Positions 46,878-56,783 are shown, numbered from the stretch's first letter. The stretch is DNA of 64,000 nt from Streptococcus suis YS161 (GCF_002760245.1 NZ_ASCA01000087.1:1-64000); one strand, 5' to 3'. Notes: generated from the sequence alone by a model not told the origin. Made by a program: numbers and translations.

Positions 46878-48674
46878 ATGTCTAGAAGTTTAAAAATCCT
46901 TATATTGATTGCCGTGGATTTGATAATGCTGGCTGTATCGATGTATGCAAGTATGCAATTCCTAGACATTCTTTTTTCAATGACTTGGTCCACTTTTGGG
47001 CTTACCTACGTCCTTGTTGGTGCGGTCTATGTGTTTTTTTCTAGAAAACAGAGGCTTTTTTCAAGAGTAACACGCTTTACTGATCAAGATACATTGTTGA
47101 GACTGACTTTTAGTTTAGTACTTGCTTATGTCGTCGGATTTCTGTTTTCTGCGCTTGTCTTACATTTTGTAAGTTTTCGTTTTTCTCTTATCTCCCTCGT
47201 TTTTTCAATCGTATTATTAACTTTTCCACGTTTGACTTGGAGAAGCTATTATCAGATCTATAATCGAAAAGTAGGGGCATCAAATCAGTCTCTCTCTACA
47301 TTAGTAGTTGGTGCAGGTGAAGGGGCACATTTGTTTATAAAAATAATCGGCGAAGAAAAACTTCCTTATCGTATTGTCGGTATTGTTGATGATGATGTAA
47401 AGAAGAGGGGAACTCATATTGGCGGTGTGGGTGTTTTGGGAACGATCCGAGATATTCCAGATATTATCCTTCAACAAGATGTAAAACAAGTTGTCATTGC
47501 GATTCCCTCGTTATCAGGTAAAGAACGTGAGCGCATTGTTGAGATTTGTCAGCAAGCACATGTTCCAGTATTCAATATGCCGAATATTGAGGATGTTCTA
47601 TCTGGGAAGTTATCTGTCAGTGCACTGAGGGAAATTGATATTGCTGATTTGCTAGGAAGACCTGAGGTAGTCTTGCAACAAGAACGTTTGAGTGAGTATT
47701 TTGCACAAAAAACAGTTCTGGTTACTGGTGCCGGTGGATCAATCGGTTCGGAGATTTGTCGGCAGGTTGCGCGTTTTTCACCCAAGCGATTACTGTTGTT
47801 GGGGCATGGTGAAAATTCTATTTACCTCATTCATAGAGAATTGCAGGCTAGCTATAAGGGTGTGATTGATATTGTTCCAATCATTGCCGACATCCAAGAC
47901 AGAGAGCGCTTATTTCAGATTCTTGCAGACTATCGTCCCAATATCGTTTATCATGCAGCAGCACATAAACATGTTCCCTTGATGGAATACAATCCACATG
48001 AAGCAGTAAAAAATAATATTTTCGGTACAAAAAATATCGCCGAAGCCGCAAAGGCGAATCAGGTTGAGAAGTTTGTCATGGTTTCGACAGATAAAGCTGT
48101 CAATCCACCAAACGTCATGGGAGCAACAAAACGTGTTGCAGAAATGATTGTCACAAACTTAAATGAAAAAGATAGTACGCAATTTGTTGCTGTACGCTTT
48201 GGTAATGTACTAGGCAGTCGAGGAAGTGTTGTTCCACTCTTTAAAGAACAGATAAAGAATGGAGGTCCTGTTACAGTGACCGACTTCCGTATGACTCGTT
48301 ACTTCATGACGATTCCTGAAGCTAGTCGATTAGTGATACAGTCGGGTTATCTAGCGAAGGGTGGAGAGGTATTTGTTTTGGATATGGGAGAGCCCGTTAA
48401 GATTTTGGACTTGGCACGTAAAGTCATCAAACTCAGTGGACATACTGAGGAAGAAATTGGTATTGTCGAATCGGGTATTAGACCAGGTGAAAAATTGTAC
48501 GAAGAATTGCTCTCTACGGATGAACGAGTCAGCGAACAAATCTATGACAAAATTTTTGTTGGTCGAGTGCAAAATTATGACAAGGAAACGGTCGAACAAT
48601 TCATCCAAAGTTTAGCCGCAAAATCTACTGAAACCTTGAAAAAAGCTTTAATTGACTTTGCAAAACAGGAATAG
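46878..48674 (+). CDS. Membrane-bound UDP-sugar 4,6-dehydratase (CapD/PglF type)
   Basis: The 598-residue protein has four N-terminal transmembrane helices (to about residue 120), a first CoA-binding-like Rossmann domain, and a C-terminal SDR domain. The SDR domain has GAGGSIGSEI near 284 and a family active site STDKAVNPPNVMGATKR near 410. Relatives convert UDP-GlcNAc to the 4-keto-6-deoxy sugar. The aminotransferase gene next downstream would use this product, giving a UDP-4-amino-6-deoxy sugar. The exact stereochemistry is not readable from sequence. Confidence 0.88.
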   Translation: MSRSLKILILIAVDLIMLAVSMYASMQFLDILFSMTWSTFGLTYVLVGAVYVFFSRKQRLFSRVTRFTDQDTLLRLTFSLVLAYVVGFLFSALVLHFVSFRFSLISLVFSIVLLTFPRLTWRSYYQIYNRKVGASNQSLSTLVVGAGEGAHLFIKIIGEEKLPYRIVGIVDDDVKKRGTHIGGVGVLGTIRDIPDIILQQDVKQVVIAIPSLSGKERERIVEICQQAHVPVFNMPNIEDVLSGKLSVSALREIDIADLLGRPEVVLQQERLSEYFAQKTVLVTGAGGSIGSEICRQVARFSPKRLLLLGHGENSIYLIHRELQASYKGVIDIVPIIADIQDRERLFQILADYRPNIVYHAAAHKHVPLMEYNPHEAVKNNIFGTKNIAEAAKANQVEKFVMVSTDKAVNPPNVMGATKRVAEMIVTNLNEKDSTQFVAVRFGNVLGSRGSVVPLFKEQIKNGGPVTVTDFRMTRYFMTIPEASRLVIQSGYLAKGGEVFVLDMGEPVKILDLARKVIKLSGHTEEEIGIVESGIRPGEKLYEELLSTDERVSEQIYDKIFVGRVQNYDKETVEQFIQSLAAKSTETLKKALIDFAKQE

Positions 48675-49223
48675 AGGGAGCGGGAAAGAACTCGACTGGT
48701 CAAAAAAAGAGTTCCCCTCACTTCCAAACAGTAGGTTCGGGCTAAAATAGTCCACTGGACTATTTTACTCCCACCCCCACACAGCTCAAACTGTCTGGGA
48801 GACAGTTTGAGGTTGGAAATAAGGCGAACTCTGTTCGCAACAGTAGTTAAGGTCAGATTTGGAGTGTGAAACACGAATTGCTGAGATTTGCTTTGCAAAT
48901 CTTATCTCCAACCTTTAACAGTCCACTGGACTGTTAAAGCCAATCAACCACTGCGCTGAGATGTTGACACGAACTCTGAGTAGTGGAGCTGGGCTTTTTG
49001 CCCAGCCTCCTAGAGTGTAAAAAATATCTTTATACTCAATGAAAATCAAAATCCGACTAGGCGACGCAGATGCAGATAGAACTGAAGTTCATCAAATCAA
49101 GTCAACAACGTCTGATTTTGATTTTCGAAGAGTATTACATTCTAGGAAGACTAGAAAAAGTAATGGTACAGGATGTATCAGTGTATTCTCCCTGTCTTAG
49201 AATGAAATAGTTAGGAGTAAGAT
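48675..49223. repeat. Non-coding hairpin array within the polysaccharide locus
   Basis: No gene is seen in these 549 bp. Six perfect hairpins lie in a row: AAAATAGTCC/GGACTATTTT (48744-48766), TCAAACTGTC/GACAGTTTGA (48786-48810), GCGAAC/GTTCGC (48824-48838), AGATTTGC/GCAAATCT (48884-48902), CTTTAACAGTCC/GGACTGTTAAAG (48913-48939) and GCTGGGC/GCCCAGC (48988-49006). They look like interspersed hairpin repeats of S. suis-like genomes. A BOX element follows. Confidence 0.7.
49031..49138. repeat. BOX-type repeat element
   Basis: The element starts TATACTCAATGAAAATCAAA and ends with the near-inverted TTTGATTTTCGAAGAGTATTA, the terminal signatures of streptococcal BOX elements. It is about 108 bp and can fold into a long hairpin. 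Confidence 0.85.
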
Positions 49224-50474
49224 ATGGCGTTTGAACGTTCAAGGAGCTTTTTCCCTTTTGAAAATAAAGTTTGGCTCTCATCTCCCACAATGCATGGAGA
49301 TGAAATGACCTATATGCAAGAAGCATATGATAGCAATTGGATGACAACAGCAGGTTCTAATATCAATGCTCTAGAAGAATTGATCCAAGATTATACAAAG
49401 AGCGAACATGCGGTGGCCTTATCATCTGGTACAGCTGCTTTGCATCTGGCTATCAAATTGGCAGGAGTGAAGACAGGTGATTATGTTTTTTGTTCCGACA
49501 TGACTTTTTCAGCGACAGTCAATCCTGTGACATATGAGGGTGGGATTCCAATCTTTATTGACTCAGAAGCAGATACTTGGAACATGGATCCTAAAGCATT
49601 GGAAAAAGCTTTTGAGTTGTATCCAGATGTGAAGGTAGTGGTACTGGTTCATCTGTATGGCGTTCCAGCAAAACTTGACGAAATCCAAGAAATCTGTGAA
49701 AAGCATGGTGCGGTTTTGATCGAAGATGCAGCAGAGTCATTAGGGGCAACCTATAAAGAAAAACAGACTGGGACATTTGGTCGCTATTCCATCATCTCCT
49801 TTAATGGAAATAAGATTATTACCGGTTCAAGTGGCGGTGCATTACTAACTTCTGACTTACATGCAGCCAATAAGACGAGGAAATGGTCAACACAGGCACG
49901 TGAGCAAGCTGCTTGGTATCAACATGAGGAAATCGGCTATAACTATCGTATGAGTAATGTGATAGCTGGAGTGGTGCGTGGACAGATGCCTTATCTTGAG
50001 CAGCACATTGCACAGAAAAAAGCTATCTATGAACGCTATCAGGAAGGTCTGAAAGATTTGCCTATTCAGATGAATCCTTTTGATGAGGAAAATAGTTCAC
50101 CAAACTACTGGTTGTCCTGTCTGACTATCAATCCAGAAGCAATGACCAAGCAAGTTCGTTCGGATAATGATGTGCTTTATACGAAGGAAAAAGGAAAGAC
50201 TTGCCCGTCAGAAATTTTAGATGCCCTGAACTCAATCAATGCTGAAGGTCGTCCTATCTGGAAGCCCATGCATTTGCAGCCCATTTTTAGGTTAAATCCT
50301 TTTATTACTGCAAGGGGAGATGGTCGTGCACAAACAAATGCCTACATTGTAGAAGAAACCGCTGAAGTAGGGACAGATATCTTTGAAAGAGGGTTGTGCC
50401 TACCGAGTGATAATAAAATGACAGTGGAAGAGCAAAATCGCATTATCGAAGTAATTAGAGCATGTTTTGAGTAG
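49224..50474 (+). CDS. DegT/DnrJ/EryC1-type sugar aminotransferase
   Basis: This PLP-dependent enzyme should transfer an amino group to the 4-keto sugar made by the upstream dehydratase. In the 416-residue protein the PLP lysine lies in SFNGNKIITGSSGG near residue 197. The segments SSGTAALHLAI and EDAAESLGA bind the cofactor, and RPIWKPMHLQPIF matches PglE-like members. The gene is separated from the dehydratase by 549 bp of hairpin repeats. AGTTAGGAG precedes the ATG. Confidence 0.88.
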   Translation: MAFERSRSFFPFENKVWLSSPTMHGDEMTYMQEAYDSNWMTTAGSNINALEELIQDYTKSEHAVALSSGTAALHLAIKLAGVKTGDYVFCSDMTFSATVNPVTYEGGIPIFIDSEADTWNMDPKALEKAFELYPDVKVVVLVHLYGVPAKLDEIQEICEKHGAVLIEDAAESLGATYKEKQTGTFGRYSIISFNGNKIITGSSGGALLTSDLHAANKTRKWSTQAREQAAWYQHEEIGYNYRMSNVIAGVVRGQMPYLEQHIAQKKAIYERYQEGLKDLPIQMNPFDEENSSPNYWLSCLTINPEAMTKQVRSDNDVLYTKEKGKTCPSEILDALNSINAEGRPIWKPMHLQPIFRLNPFITARGDGRAQTNAYIVEETAEVGTDIFERGLCLPSDNKMTVEEQNRIIEVIRACFE

Positions 50475-50487
50475 GAAAGAAGGAGTA

Positions 50488-51117
50488 ATGACAAGAAAAC
50501 AAGGGATTTATGAAAGATATTTAAAACGTACACTTGATGTTGTGCTATCATTCTTAGCGCTAATCGTATTATCACCAGTTATCTTAATAGTAGCTATTCT
50601 AGTGCGTTTGAAACTTGGAACACCGATCTTTTTCACGCAAGAACGACCAGGAAAAGACGAGAAGATTTTTAAAATGTACAAGTTTAGAACGATGACGGAT
50701 GAACAAGATGCAAATGGTCAGTTACTGCCAGATAGTGTACGTCTAACCCCCTTTGGAAAGTTTTTACGTTCTACCAGCTTGGATGAATTGCCAGAATTAT
50801 GGAATATTTTAAAAGGGGATATGAGTATTGTTGGACCACGGCCACTTCTAATCAAATACTTACCGTACTATTCTGAACGTGAGAAATTTCGTCATTCAGT
50901 TAGACCAGGTCTAACTGGGTTGTCTCAAATAAATGGTAGAAATTGCTTGGATTGGGATACAAGGTTAGAATTAGATGTCCGATACTCCCTAAACATTACG
51001 ATGTGGACTGATATTCAAATTGTATTAAAAACAGTTCTTAAAGTTGTAAAACGTGAAGATGTAGTGGTAGTGGATACTGGTACAATAAAAGATTTAGATA
51101 TTGAAAGAAAAAAATGA
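50488..51117 (+). CDS. Initiating phosphoglycosyl transferase 1
   Basis: The enzyme transfers a sugar-1-phosphate to undecaprenyl phosphate to begin repeat-unit synthesis. The 209-residue PglC-type protein has one N-terminal membrane helix (VLSFLALIVLSPVILIVAI), then KMYKFRTM, DELPELWNILKGDMSIVGPRP and the C-terminal TGLSQINGRN. The ATG at 50488 follows AGGAG; an upstream TTG inside the previous gene is less likely. Together with the dehydratase, aminotransferase and acetyltransferase it resembles the bacillosamine-type initiation set. A second transferase of this type lies at 60333. Confidence 0.9.
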   Translation: MTRKQGIYERYLKRTLDVVLSFLALIVLSPVILIVAILVRLKLGTPIFFTQERPGKDEKIFKMYKFRTMTDEQDANGQLLPDSVRLTPFGKFLRSTSLDELPELWNILKGDMSIVGPRPLLIKYLPYYSEREKFRHSVRPGLTGLSQINGRNCLDWDTRLELDVRYSLNITMWTDIQIVLKTVLKVVKREDVVVVDTGTIKDLDIERKK

Positions 51118-51599
51118 TTACAGAAATAACGTATAATAATCTTCCTCAATATAAGGATGATATATTGGAATTATTGAGAGAGGTATACAGTAGTAGCTTT
51201 GTCATTGATGATTCGTATTTGTGCACAGTTGTAAATGAAAAATATGCAGATATGTCAAGGATATTGGCGAATAATTCAGGTTTTGTACTCTCCTATATTG
51301 AGAAGAGTGAAGTTTTAGGTTTTTTATGGTATTATCATAAAAATGATTTTGGGGTTGATAAAATTTTCATAAATTTTATTGCAACAAAACATTCTGTACG
51401 TGGTCGGGGTATTGCAAGTCAATTGTTGTTTCGCCTAAAGGAAGTTGCAAAGGCGAGAGGTATTTCGAATATTGAACTTATAGTAACCACTAGTAATGAA
51501 ACAGCTGTTCAATTTTATGAGCATCATGATTTTACAGAATACAGAAAAGTCATGGTGTTGGAGATGGAGAACGATGATAAAAAAAATAACCTTAGCTGA
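51114..51599 (+). CDS. GNAT-family acetyltransferase
   Basis: The 161-residue enzyme has the acetyl-CoA pyrophosphate loop VRGRGIASQLL near residues 95-106, followed by a GNAT C-terminal half (ELIVTTSNETAVQFYEHHDF). It overlaps the phosphoglycosyl transferase by 4 bp (ATGA) and the next gene by 26 bp, so the three are coupled. The likely substrate is the 4-amino group of the UDP-sugar. This is inferred from context only. Confidence 0.8.
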   Translation: MITEITYNNLPQYKDDILELLREVYSSSFVIDDSYLCTVVNEKYADMSRILANNSGFVLSYIEKSEVLGFLWYYHKNDFGVDKIFINFIATKHSVRGRGIASQLLFRLKEVAKARGISNIELIVTTSNETAVQFYEHHDFTEYRKVMVLEMENDDKKNNLS

Positions 51600-52629
51600 G
51601 AGTGAATTATGGAATCAAATTATTTCTACATTTGATGATGTAGATATTTACTACACTGCTGAGCATGCTCAATTATATAAAATTCACGGGGATGGTGAAC
51701 CCATTCTTATTTATTATTATGATGATTTTATTCGTGCAATAAATGTTGTCATGCTTCGTGATATTGCCCACTCGGGCCTTTTTAATGGCTTACCTGAAAA
51801 TACATATTTTGATATTGCAACTCCGTATGGTTATGGTGGAATGCTGATACAAGGAAACAATAGTGAGCATAGCATGTTTAAATTGAAGCAAGAATATTTG
51901 GAGTTCTGTAGGAATAACAGTATCATCTCAGAATTTGTTCGATTCCATCCAATACTAGAAAACTATAAAAAAAGTGCGACACTATATAATATAACTGAAA
52001 TTGGTCCCAATATTACTATAAAACTAGAATCTAAAGAAGCAATTCAAGTCTCTTACGAAAATTCCAATCGAAGAAATATCAATAAGGCGAAGAAAAACAA
52101 ACTAGATGTTTATTTAAGTAATGACCCAGCTTTAGTAAATACATTTATGGGTATTTATAAGGAAACAATGGATAGAGATGATGCAACGGAGTATTACTAT
52201 TTCGAAAAGGAATATTATGACTATCTATTTGACGCTTTAAAACAAAATGTCCTTTTTGCCTATGTAAAGAAAGATGATTCAATCATTGCTATGTCAATAT
52301 TTTATTTATACAACAGCAAAATCCATTATCATCTTTCTGCTTCAAAAACAGACTATGCTTCGCTATATCCAACAAATCTACTAATTGATTTTATGGCACA
52401 TTGGGGTAGTGAGCATGGTTTTACTGAAATGATGTTGGGAGGCGGTCTGGGAGGACGAGAGGATAACCTTTTCCGCTTTAAGCGAAAATTTAATAAGAAC
52501 TTTGATAGAAAGTTCTATATTGGTCAACGTATCTTTGATAAGGAAATGTACGAGAAACTTGTCAAACTTCGCGGAGAAGAATTGAAAGATTTAGAAACAA
52601 ATTATTTTCCAAAGTATCGGAAACCTTAA
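51574..52629 (+). CDS. FemAB-like acyltransferase
   Basis: The 351-residue protein resembles the FemAB/GNAT (Acetyltransf_6) double-fold group. NRRNINKAKKNKLDVYLS in the middle matches the linker in such proteins, and LLIDFMAHWGSEHGFTEMML with GGGLGG near the end is a conserved core. Well-known FemABX members add amino acids from tRNA to peptidoglycan; related proteins also acylate other amines. It may modify the amino-sugar of this glycan. The ATG at 51574 lies 26 bp inside the GNAT gene. Confidence 0.65.
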   Translation: MIKKITLAESELWNQIISTFDDVDIYYTAEHAQLYKIHGDGEPILIYYYDDFIRAINVVMLRDIAHSGLFNGLPENTYFDIATPYGYGGMLIQGNNSEHSMFKLKQEYLEFCRNNSIISEFVRFHPILENYKKSATLYNITEIGPNITIKLESKEAIQVSYENSNRRNINKAKKNKLDVYLSNDPALVNTFMGIYKETMDRDDATEYYYFEKEYYDYLFDALKQNVLFAYVKKDDSIIAMSIFYLYNSKIHYHLSASKTDYASLYPTNLLIDFMAHWGSEHGFTEMMLGGGLGGREDNLFRFKRKFNKNFDRKFYIGQRIFDKEMYEKLVKLRGEELKDLETNYFPKYRKP

Positions 52630-52651
52630 AGAATATCATCGAGACAAAATA

Positions 52652-53761
52652 ATGAAAATTTTATACGTAACAACCATTTCAAATACACTGAATGCTTTTT
52701 TGATACCTCATATTGAACAATTGGTTGAAGATGGGCACACGGTTGATGTGGCTTGTAAACTAGAAAGACCTTTTGAGGACAACTTATTGAACTTGGTAGG
52801 GACAACCTATGAGTTACCATTTAGCCGTAGCCCCCTACGCAATCCATATAAACAGCTTATAGGTCAGTTAAGAGATATCGTTAAAAATGGGGGATATGAT
52901 ATTATTCATACCCATACCCCGATTGCATCTGCTATTGTACGTTTGGCTTGTCGTAATCTTACAAACGTTAGAGTATTTTATACTGCTCATGGTTTTCACT
53001 TTTTAAAAGGTGGTCCATTATTTAATTGGTTAACCTATTATCCTGTTGAAAAAATCCTCTCTCGCTATACAGATACCTTGATAACGATTAATCACGAAGA
53101 TTATGCGATTGCAAACAAGAATTTTCAGATGAAGCACCTTTACTTGGTCAATGGGGTAGGGATTGATACAGAAAAGTTCCAACCTGTGAACGAGGAAGAA
53201 AAGAGTGAACTCAAAAAAAGACTAGGATTTGATGTCGATAAAAAATACTTGATTTTTGTTGGAGAACTCAATGCTAATAAGAATCAAACCGTCTTAATAG
53301 AGATGATGGAGCAACTCTCTAAAAAGCGACAAGACCTAGTACTCTTGTTGGTTGGTCATGGTGTCCTTGCAGATACTTACCAACAGCAAGTTGATGAAAA
53401 ACAGTTGGGAGACTTTGTTCACCTATTAGGTTACAGAAGTGATGTTCCTGATTTAATGAAAATTTCAGAGCTTGCTTTATCTAGTTCCAAGCGTGAGGGT
53501 CTACCTGTCAATTTAATCGAAGCAATGGCGACGGGTCTCCCCTTGGTTGTTTCAAATTGTCGGGGCAATCGTGATTTGGTTGAAACCGGGCAAAATGGCA
53601 TTGTTTTGAAAGAAGCAACAGCAGAAGCATTTGCGGATGCGGTGGAACAAATGATAGATGATGAGGAATGGTATCAGTCCTATTCTGCTGATTCTTATCG
53701 GAAAAGTCAGAACTATGCTGTAGCTAACATAAAGAAAGATATAGCAGCTACATACAATTAA
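52652..53761 (+). CDS. GT4-family glycosyltransferase
   Basis: The 369-residue retaining glycosyltransferase has two Rossmann domains. The N-terminus reads MKILYVTTISNTLNAFLIPH. The acceptor side has FYTAHGFHFLKGGP, also seen in capsular GT4 enzymes. The donor site has VGELNANKNQ and SSSKREGLPVNLIEAMATG, whose Glu residues fit the GT4 EX7E motif. Donor and linkage are unknown. It lies 22 bp after the FemAB-like gene. Confidence 0.88.
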   Translation: MKILYVTTISNTLNAFLIPHIEQLVEDGHTVDVACKLERPFEDNLLNLVGTTYELPFSRSPLRNPYKQLIGQLRDIVKNGGYDIIHTHTPIASAIVRLACRNLTNVRVFYTAHGFHFLKGGPLFNWLTYYPVEKILSRYTDTLITINHEDYAIANKNFQMKHLYLVNGVGIDTEKFQPVNEEEKSELKKRLGFDVDKKYLIFVGELNANKNQTVLIEMMEQLSKKRQDLVLLLVGHGVLADTYQQQVDEKQLGDFVHLLGYRSDVPDLMKISELALSSSKREGLPVNLIEAMATGLPLVVSNCRGNRDLVETGQNGIVLKEATAEAFADAVEQMIDDEEWYQSYSADSYRKSQNYAVANIKKDIAATYN

Positions 53762-53780
53762 TGTTACTGGGAGGAAGAGT

Positions 53781-54587
53781 GTGGAAGATAGTTTAGTCAG
53801 TATTATCATGGGTGTTTATAATGTTCAGGAGACGATTTCAACGTGCATTGATTCTATCATAAATCAAGATTATCACAACTGGGAATTTATCATTTGTGAT
53901 GACTGTTCTACGGATAAAACACTTTCTATTGTTAAAAAATATGCTCAGAAAGATTCTCGTATTAAAGTCATTCAAAACACCAAAAACGAGAAGTTGGCTT
54001 ATTCTTTAAATCACTGTTTAAAATATAGTAGTGGAGAATACATAGCTCGGATGGATGGTGATGATATTGCTTTACCTCACCGCTTGCGTACTCAGGTAGA
54101 GTTTTTGAAGCACCATCCGGAGTACCAGCTAGTTGGCAGTTGTTCATATGTTGATGATGGATCTGGCGAGCAGTCTATCAAAACAGTCAAGGAAATCCCA
54201 GAGTCTACAGATCTTTTATATGGTGCGCCATTTATGCACCCTACAATAATGATGCGAAAAAGTGCCTATGATGCCTTGAAAGGTTATACAGTTTCTTGGC
54301 GAACTCAAAGAGGACAAGACTTGGATTTATGGTTTCGTTTTTATGCGAAAGGGTATAAAGGTTATAACTTACAGCTTCCTTTGTTGGTGTATCATCAAAG
54401 TTTAGATGATTTTAAAAAGATTTCATGGCGAAATGCATGGATGTATTTTTTTACCACGCTCAATGGTTACCGCTTGATTGCTATTCCATTTTATAAGTAT
54501 CCTATAGCTTTCAAACCTCTATTGAGTGCAGCTATACCAAACCGTATCAGAATGTTCTACCATCAAACACGAAGAGATAGGAAATAA
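53781..54587 (+). CDS. GT2-family glycosyltransferase
   Basis: The 268-residue inverting glycosyltransferase starts at GTG behind GGGAGGAAG. The GT-A fold is shown by SIIMGVYNVQETISTCIDSI, ICDDCSTDKT and the DxD-type motif ARMDGDD near residue 93. HPTIMMRKSAYDALKGY and RGQDLDLWFRF are family C-terminal motifs. It adds a sugar to the lipid-linked unit on the cytosolic face. The sugar is not predictable. Confidence 0.88.
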   Translation: MEDSLVSIIMGVYNVQETISTCIDSIINQDYHNWEFIICDDCSTDKTLSIVKKYAQKDSRIKVIQNTKNEKLAYSLNHCLKYSSGEYIARMDGDDIALPHRLRTQVEFLKHHPEYQLVGSCSYVDDGSGEQSIKTVKEIPESTDLLYGAPFMHPTIMMRKSAYDALKGYTVSWRTQRGQDLDLWFRFYAKGYKGYNLQLPLLVYHQSLDDFKKISWRNAWMYFFTTLNGYRLIAIPFYKYPIAFKPLLSAAIPNRIRMFYHQTRRDRK

Positions 54588-54588
54588 G

Positions 54589-55659
54589 ATGCTAGAGTTA
54601 CTTCCCTACTTTATCACGTATGGTATTGTTACAATTTTATTAGCCGTACCTACTAGAGACAAACTACTTAGAGTCATTTGTACTGTTTCTGCCTTTGTCA
54701 TTATTTTTATTTTTTCAGGTGGACGCTACATGGTGGGAACTGACTCTGTTACCTATCAACAAATCTTTGAGAGCTATGCTGAAATGCCATGGTCAGAAAT
54801 TTTTTCACCTGAGCGTAAGGAAATATTGTTTGCTATATTATCTAAAGTAACATATAGCTATGGTGGTATGTTCTTAACCCAAGGAATCTTTGGTGTGCTA
54901 ACTCTTCTTCCTGTATATGCTACGCTGAAAAAAGATTATAAACAGATTCCAATGCACTATGCAATGACAATCTTTTTGCTACTCTTTTTTACAACGTCAT
55001 TTAATATTTTAAGACAAATGCTAGCAGTATCCATTGTCTTTTGGGGATTCAAGTTTATCGAGCGAGGACACTTGCTACGTTATATTTTGACGGTATTAAT
55101 TGCAATGGGCTTTCATAGTACAGCACTCATCGCCCTAGCTATCCTCCCCTTGTGGAATTTTCGAGAAAGAAAAGTTTTGTCTAATATTCCACTTGTCATC
55201 TTTTGGGCGACAGCTTTCTCTGTTATGGTATTTTTTAGAGGACAGGTCATATCATTCATTGAAGCGTCAGATGATTATGGAAATTACGCTTCTCCAGAAA
55301 CGAGTGGAGGGAATAGAGACTTTATTTTATACGTTATTGAATTAGCTTATGTATCTGCTGTCTTGTATAAACGTCGTAAAAGTGAGCATGTTCTTTTACT
55401 CTATCAAACGATGCTGATGGTTGTACTAATTGGTTTGACAGGTTTCTTCAGCCCCTATATTAAACGTTTGGCCTTTTTCTTTTCACTTCCTAGCAGGGTA
55501 TTGCTGTTTCCAGAAATAGAGCAATACTTTGTACCGACTAGTAAAAAAGTTGTTCATTTTTTAGGATATGCTTGGTTCATTCTTATTTTTATTGTGACAG
55601 TATATATTTTAAAACAAGGTAATTTACTTCCCTATCAGTTTAAATTTGTATGGGAATGA
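54589..55659 (+). CDS. EpsG-type polysaccharide polymerase (Wzy role)
   Basis: The 356-residue membrane protein has about ten hydrophobic segments and the EpsG-family region SGGRYMVGTDSVTYQQIFE near residue 42. This is followed by FNILRQMLAVSIVFWGF near 145, where EpsG proteins carry the conserved R-Q. It is the only polymerase-like gene in the window, so it is the probable Wzy. The ATG at 54589 is preferred over an earlier in-frame start inside the GT2 gene. Confidence 0.82.
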   Translation: MLELLPYFITYGIVTILLAVPTRDKLLRVICTVSAFVIIFIFSGGRYMVGTDSVTYQQIFESYAEMPWSEIFSPERKEILFAILSKVTYSYGGMFLTQGIFGVLTLLPVYATLKKDYKQIPMHYAMTIFLLLFFTTSFNILRQMLAVSIVFWGFKFIERGHLLRYILTVLIAMGFHSTALIALAILPLWNFRERKVLSNIPLVIFWATAFSVMVFFRGQVISFIEASDDYGNYASPETSGGNRDFILYVIELAYVSAVLYKRRKSEHVLLLYQTMLMVVLIGLTGFFSPYIKRLAFFFSLPSRVLLFPEIEQYFVPTSKKVVHFLGYAWFILIFIVTVYILKQGNLLPYQFKFVWE

Positions 55660-55667
55660 GGAGGAAA

Positions 55668-56783
55668 ATGAAGAAAATATTATTTATGGTTCCTTCGTTA
55701 AGCGGTGGGGGAGCTGAAAAGGTCTTGGTTAACCTGGTCAATAATTTAAACAAGAAATATGATATTACAGTGCTAACGTTGTTTGATGTTGGAGTCAATA
55801 AACAGTTTCTGAATGAGAGAGTCAACTATAAGTTTGTGTTTCCGAGAGTATTTAGAGGAAATAGGTTGTTATTGCAATTGGCTTCACCAGAATATCTTTA
55901 TAAAAAAATGGTGAAAGGCGATTATGATATTGTTGTTTCCTTCTTTCAAAGTCCAACAACTCGCATTATCGCAGGTGGAAATAAGCAATCCACCAAGTTT
56001 GTTCAGTGGATTCATAATGAATTTCATAATAAGCAAGAACTATTATCATGTTACCGTTCGGAAAGAGAGTTCAGAAGACTTCAACAAAAGTATGATGCAA
56101 CTATTTTTGTTGCAGAGACGGTAAAGACATCATACGAGTCACTTTTCCCTAGGCTTGTTCGTCATCCTCAAGTTCTATACAATGTGATTGAGACTGATAA
56201 AATTAGAAGGCTATCTTTGGAGCAAGTAGACGCGGATAAGTCATCCAATCCTCAGAACTTACAGCTTATTTCTGTTGGACGTTTGGTGCCACAAAAGGGA
56301 TTTGAACGACTAATTCGTATTGTCTCACGATTGGCAAAAGAAGGCTATTCTATAGAATTGTCTCTGTTAGGGACTGGCGAACTACATTCTGAGTTACAAC
56401 GGTTGATAGAAGCAGAAGAAGTTGATTCAATTGTTCATTTGCTTGGATATAAAGAAAATCCGTATGCTTATGTCAAAAATGCAGATCTATTTGTCTGCTC
56501 CTCGCTTCATGAAGGGTATAGCACCGCAGTGACGGAATCACTGATTGTTGGGACACCAGTTCTGACAACAGATTGCTCAGGAATGGCTGAATTATTGGGT
56601 GAACAGAATGAATATGGAATGATTGTTGAAAATTCAGAAGACGCTTTGTATGAGGGGTTGAGAGAACTATTAGAAAATCCAACTAAAATTTCACACTATA
56701 GTGAAATGGCAAAACTTCGAGGTAAGTCATTTGAACTATCTGCTAATATAAAAGCGGTGGAAAATATGCTAGATAGTTTGTAA
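55668..56783 (+). CDS. GT4-family glycosyltransferase
   Basis: The 371-residue glycosyltransferase has an N-terminal ILFMVPSLSGGGAEKVLVNL, the usual GT4 acceptor-domain start. The donor domain has LISVGRLVPQKGFERLIRIV and CSSLHEGYSTAVTESLIVG. The ATG at 55668 follows GAGGAGG; an upstream frame start at 55650 has no ribosome site. Donor unknown. Confidence 0.88.
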   Translation: MKKILFMVPSLSGGGAEKVLVNLVNNLNKKYDITVLTLFDVGVNKQFLNERVNYKFVFPRVFRGNRLLLQLASPEYLYKKMVKGDYDIVVSFFQSPTTRIIAGGNKQSTKFVQWIHNEFHNKQELLSCYRSEREFRRLQQKYDATIFVAETVKTSYESLFPRLVRHPQVLYNVIETDKIRRLSLEQVDADKSSNPQNLQLISVGRLVPQKGFERLIRIVSRLAKEGYSIELSLLGTGELHSELQRLIEAEEVDSIVHLLGYKENPYAYVKNADLFVCSSLHEGYSTAVTESLIVGTPVLTTDCSGMAELLGEQNEYGMIVENSEDALYEGLRELLENPTKISHYSEMAKLRGKSFELSANIKAVENMLDSL

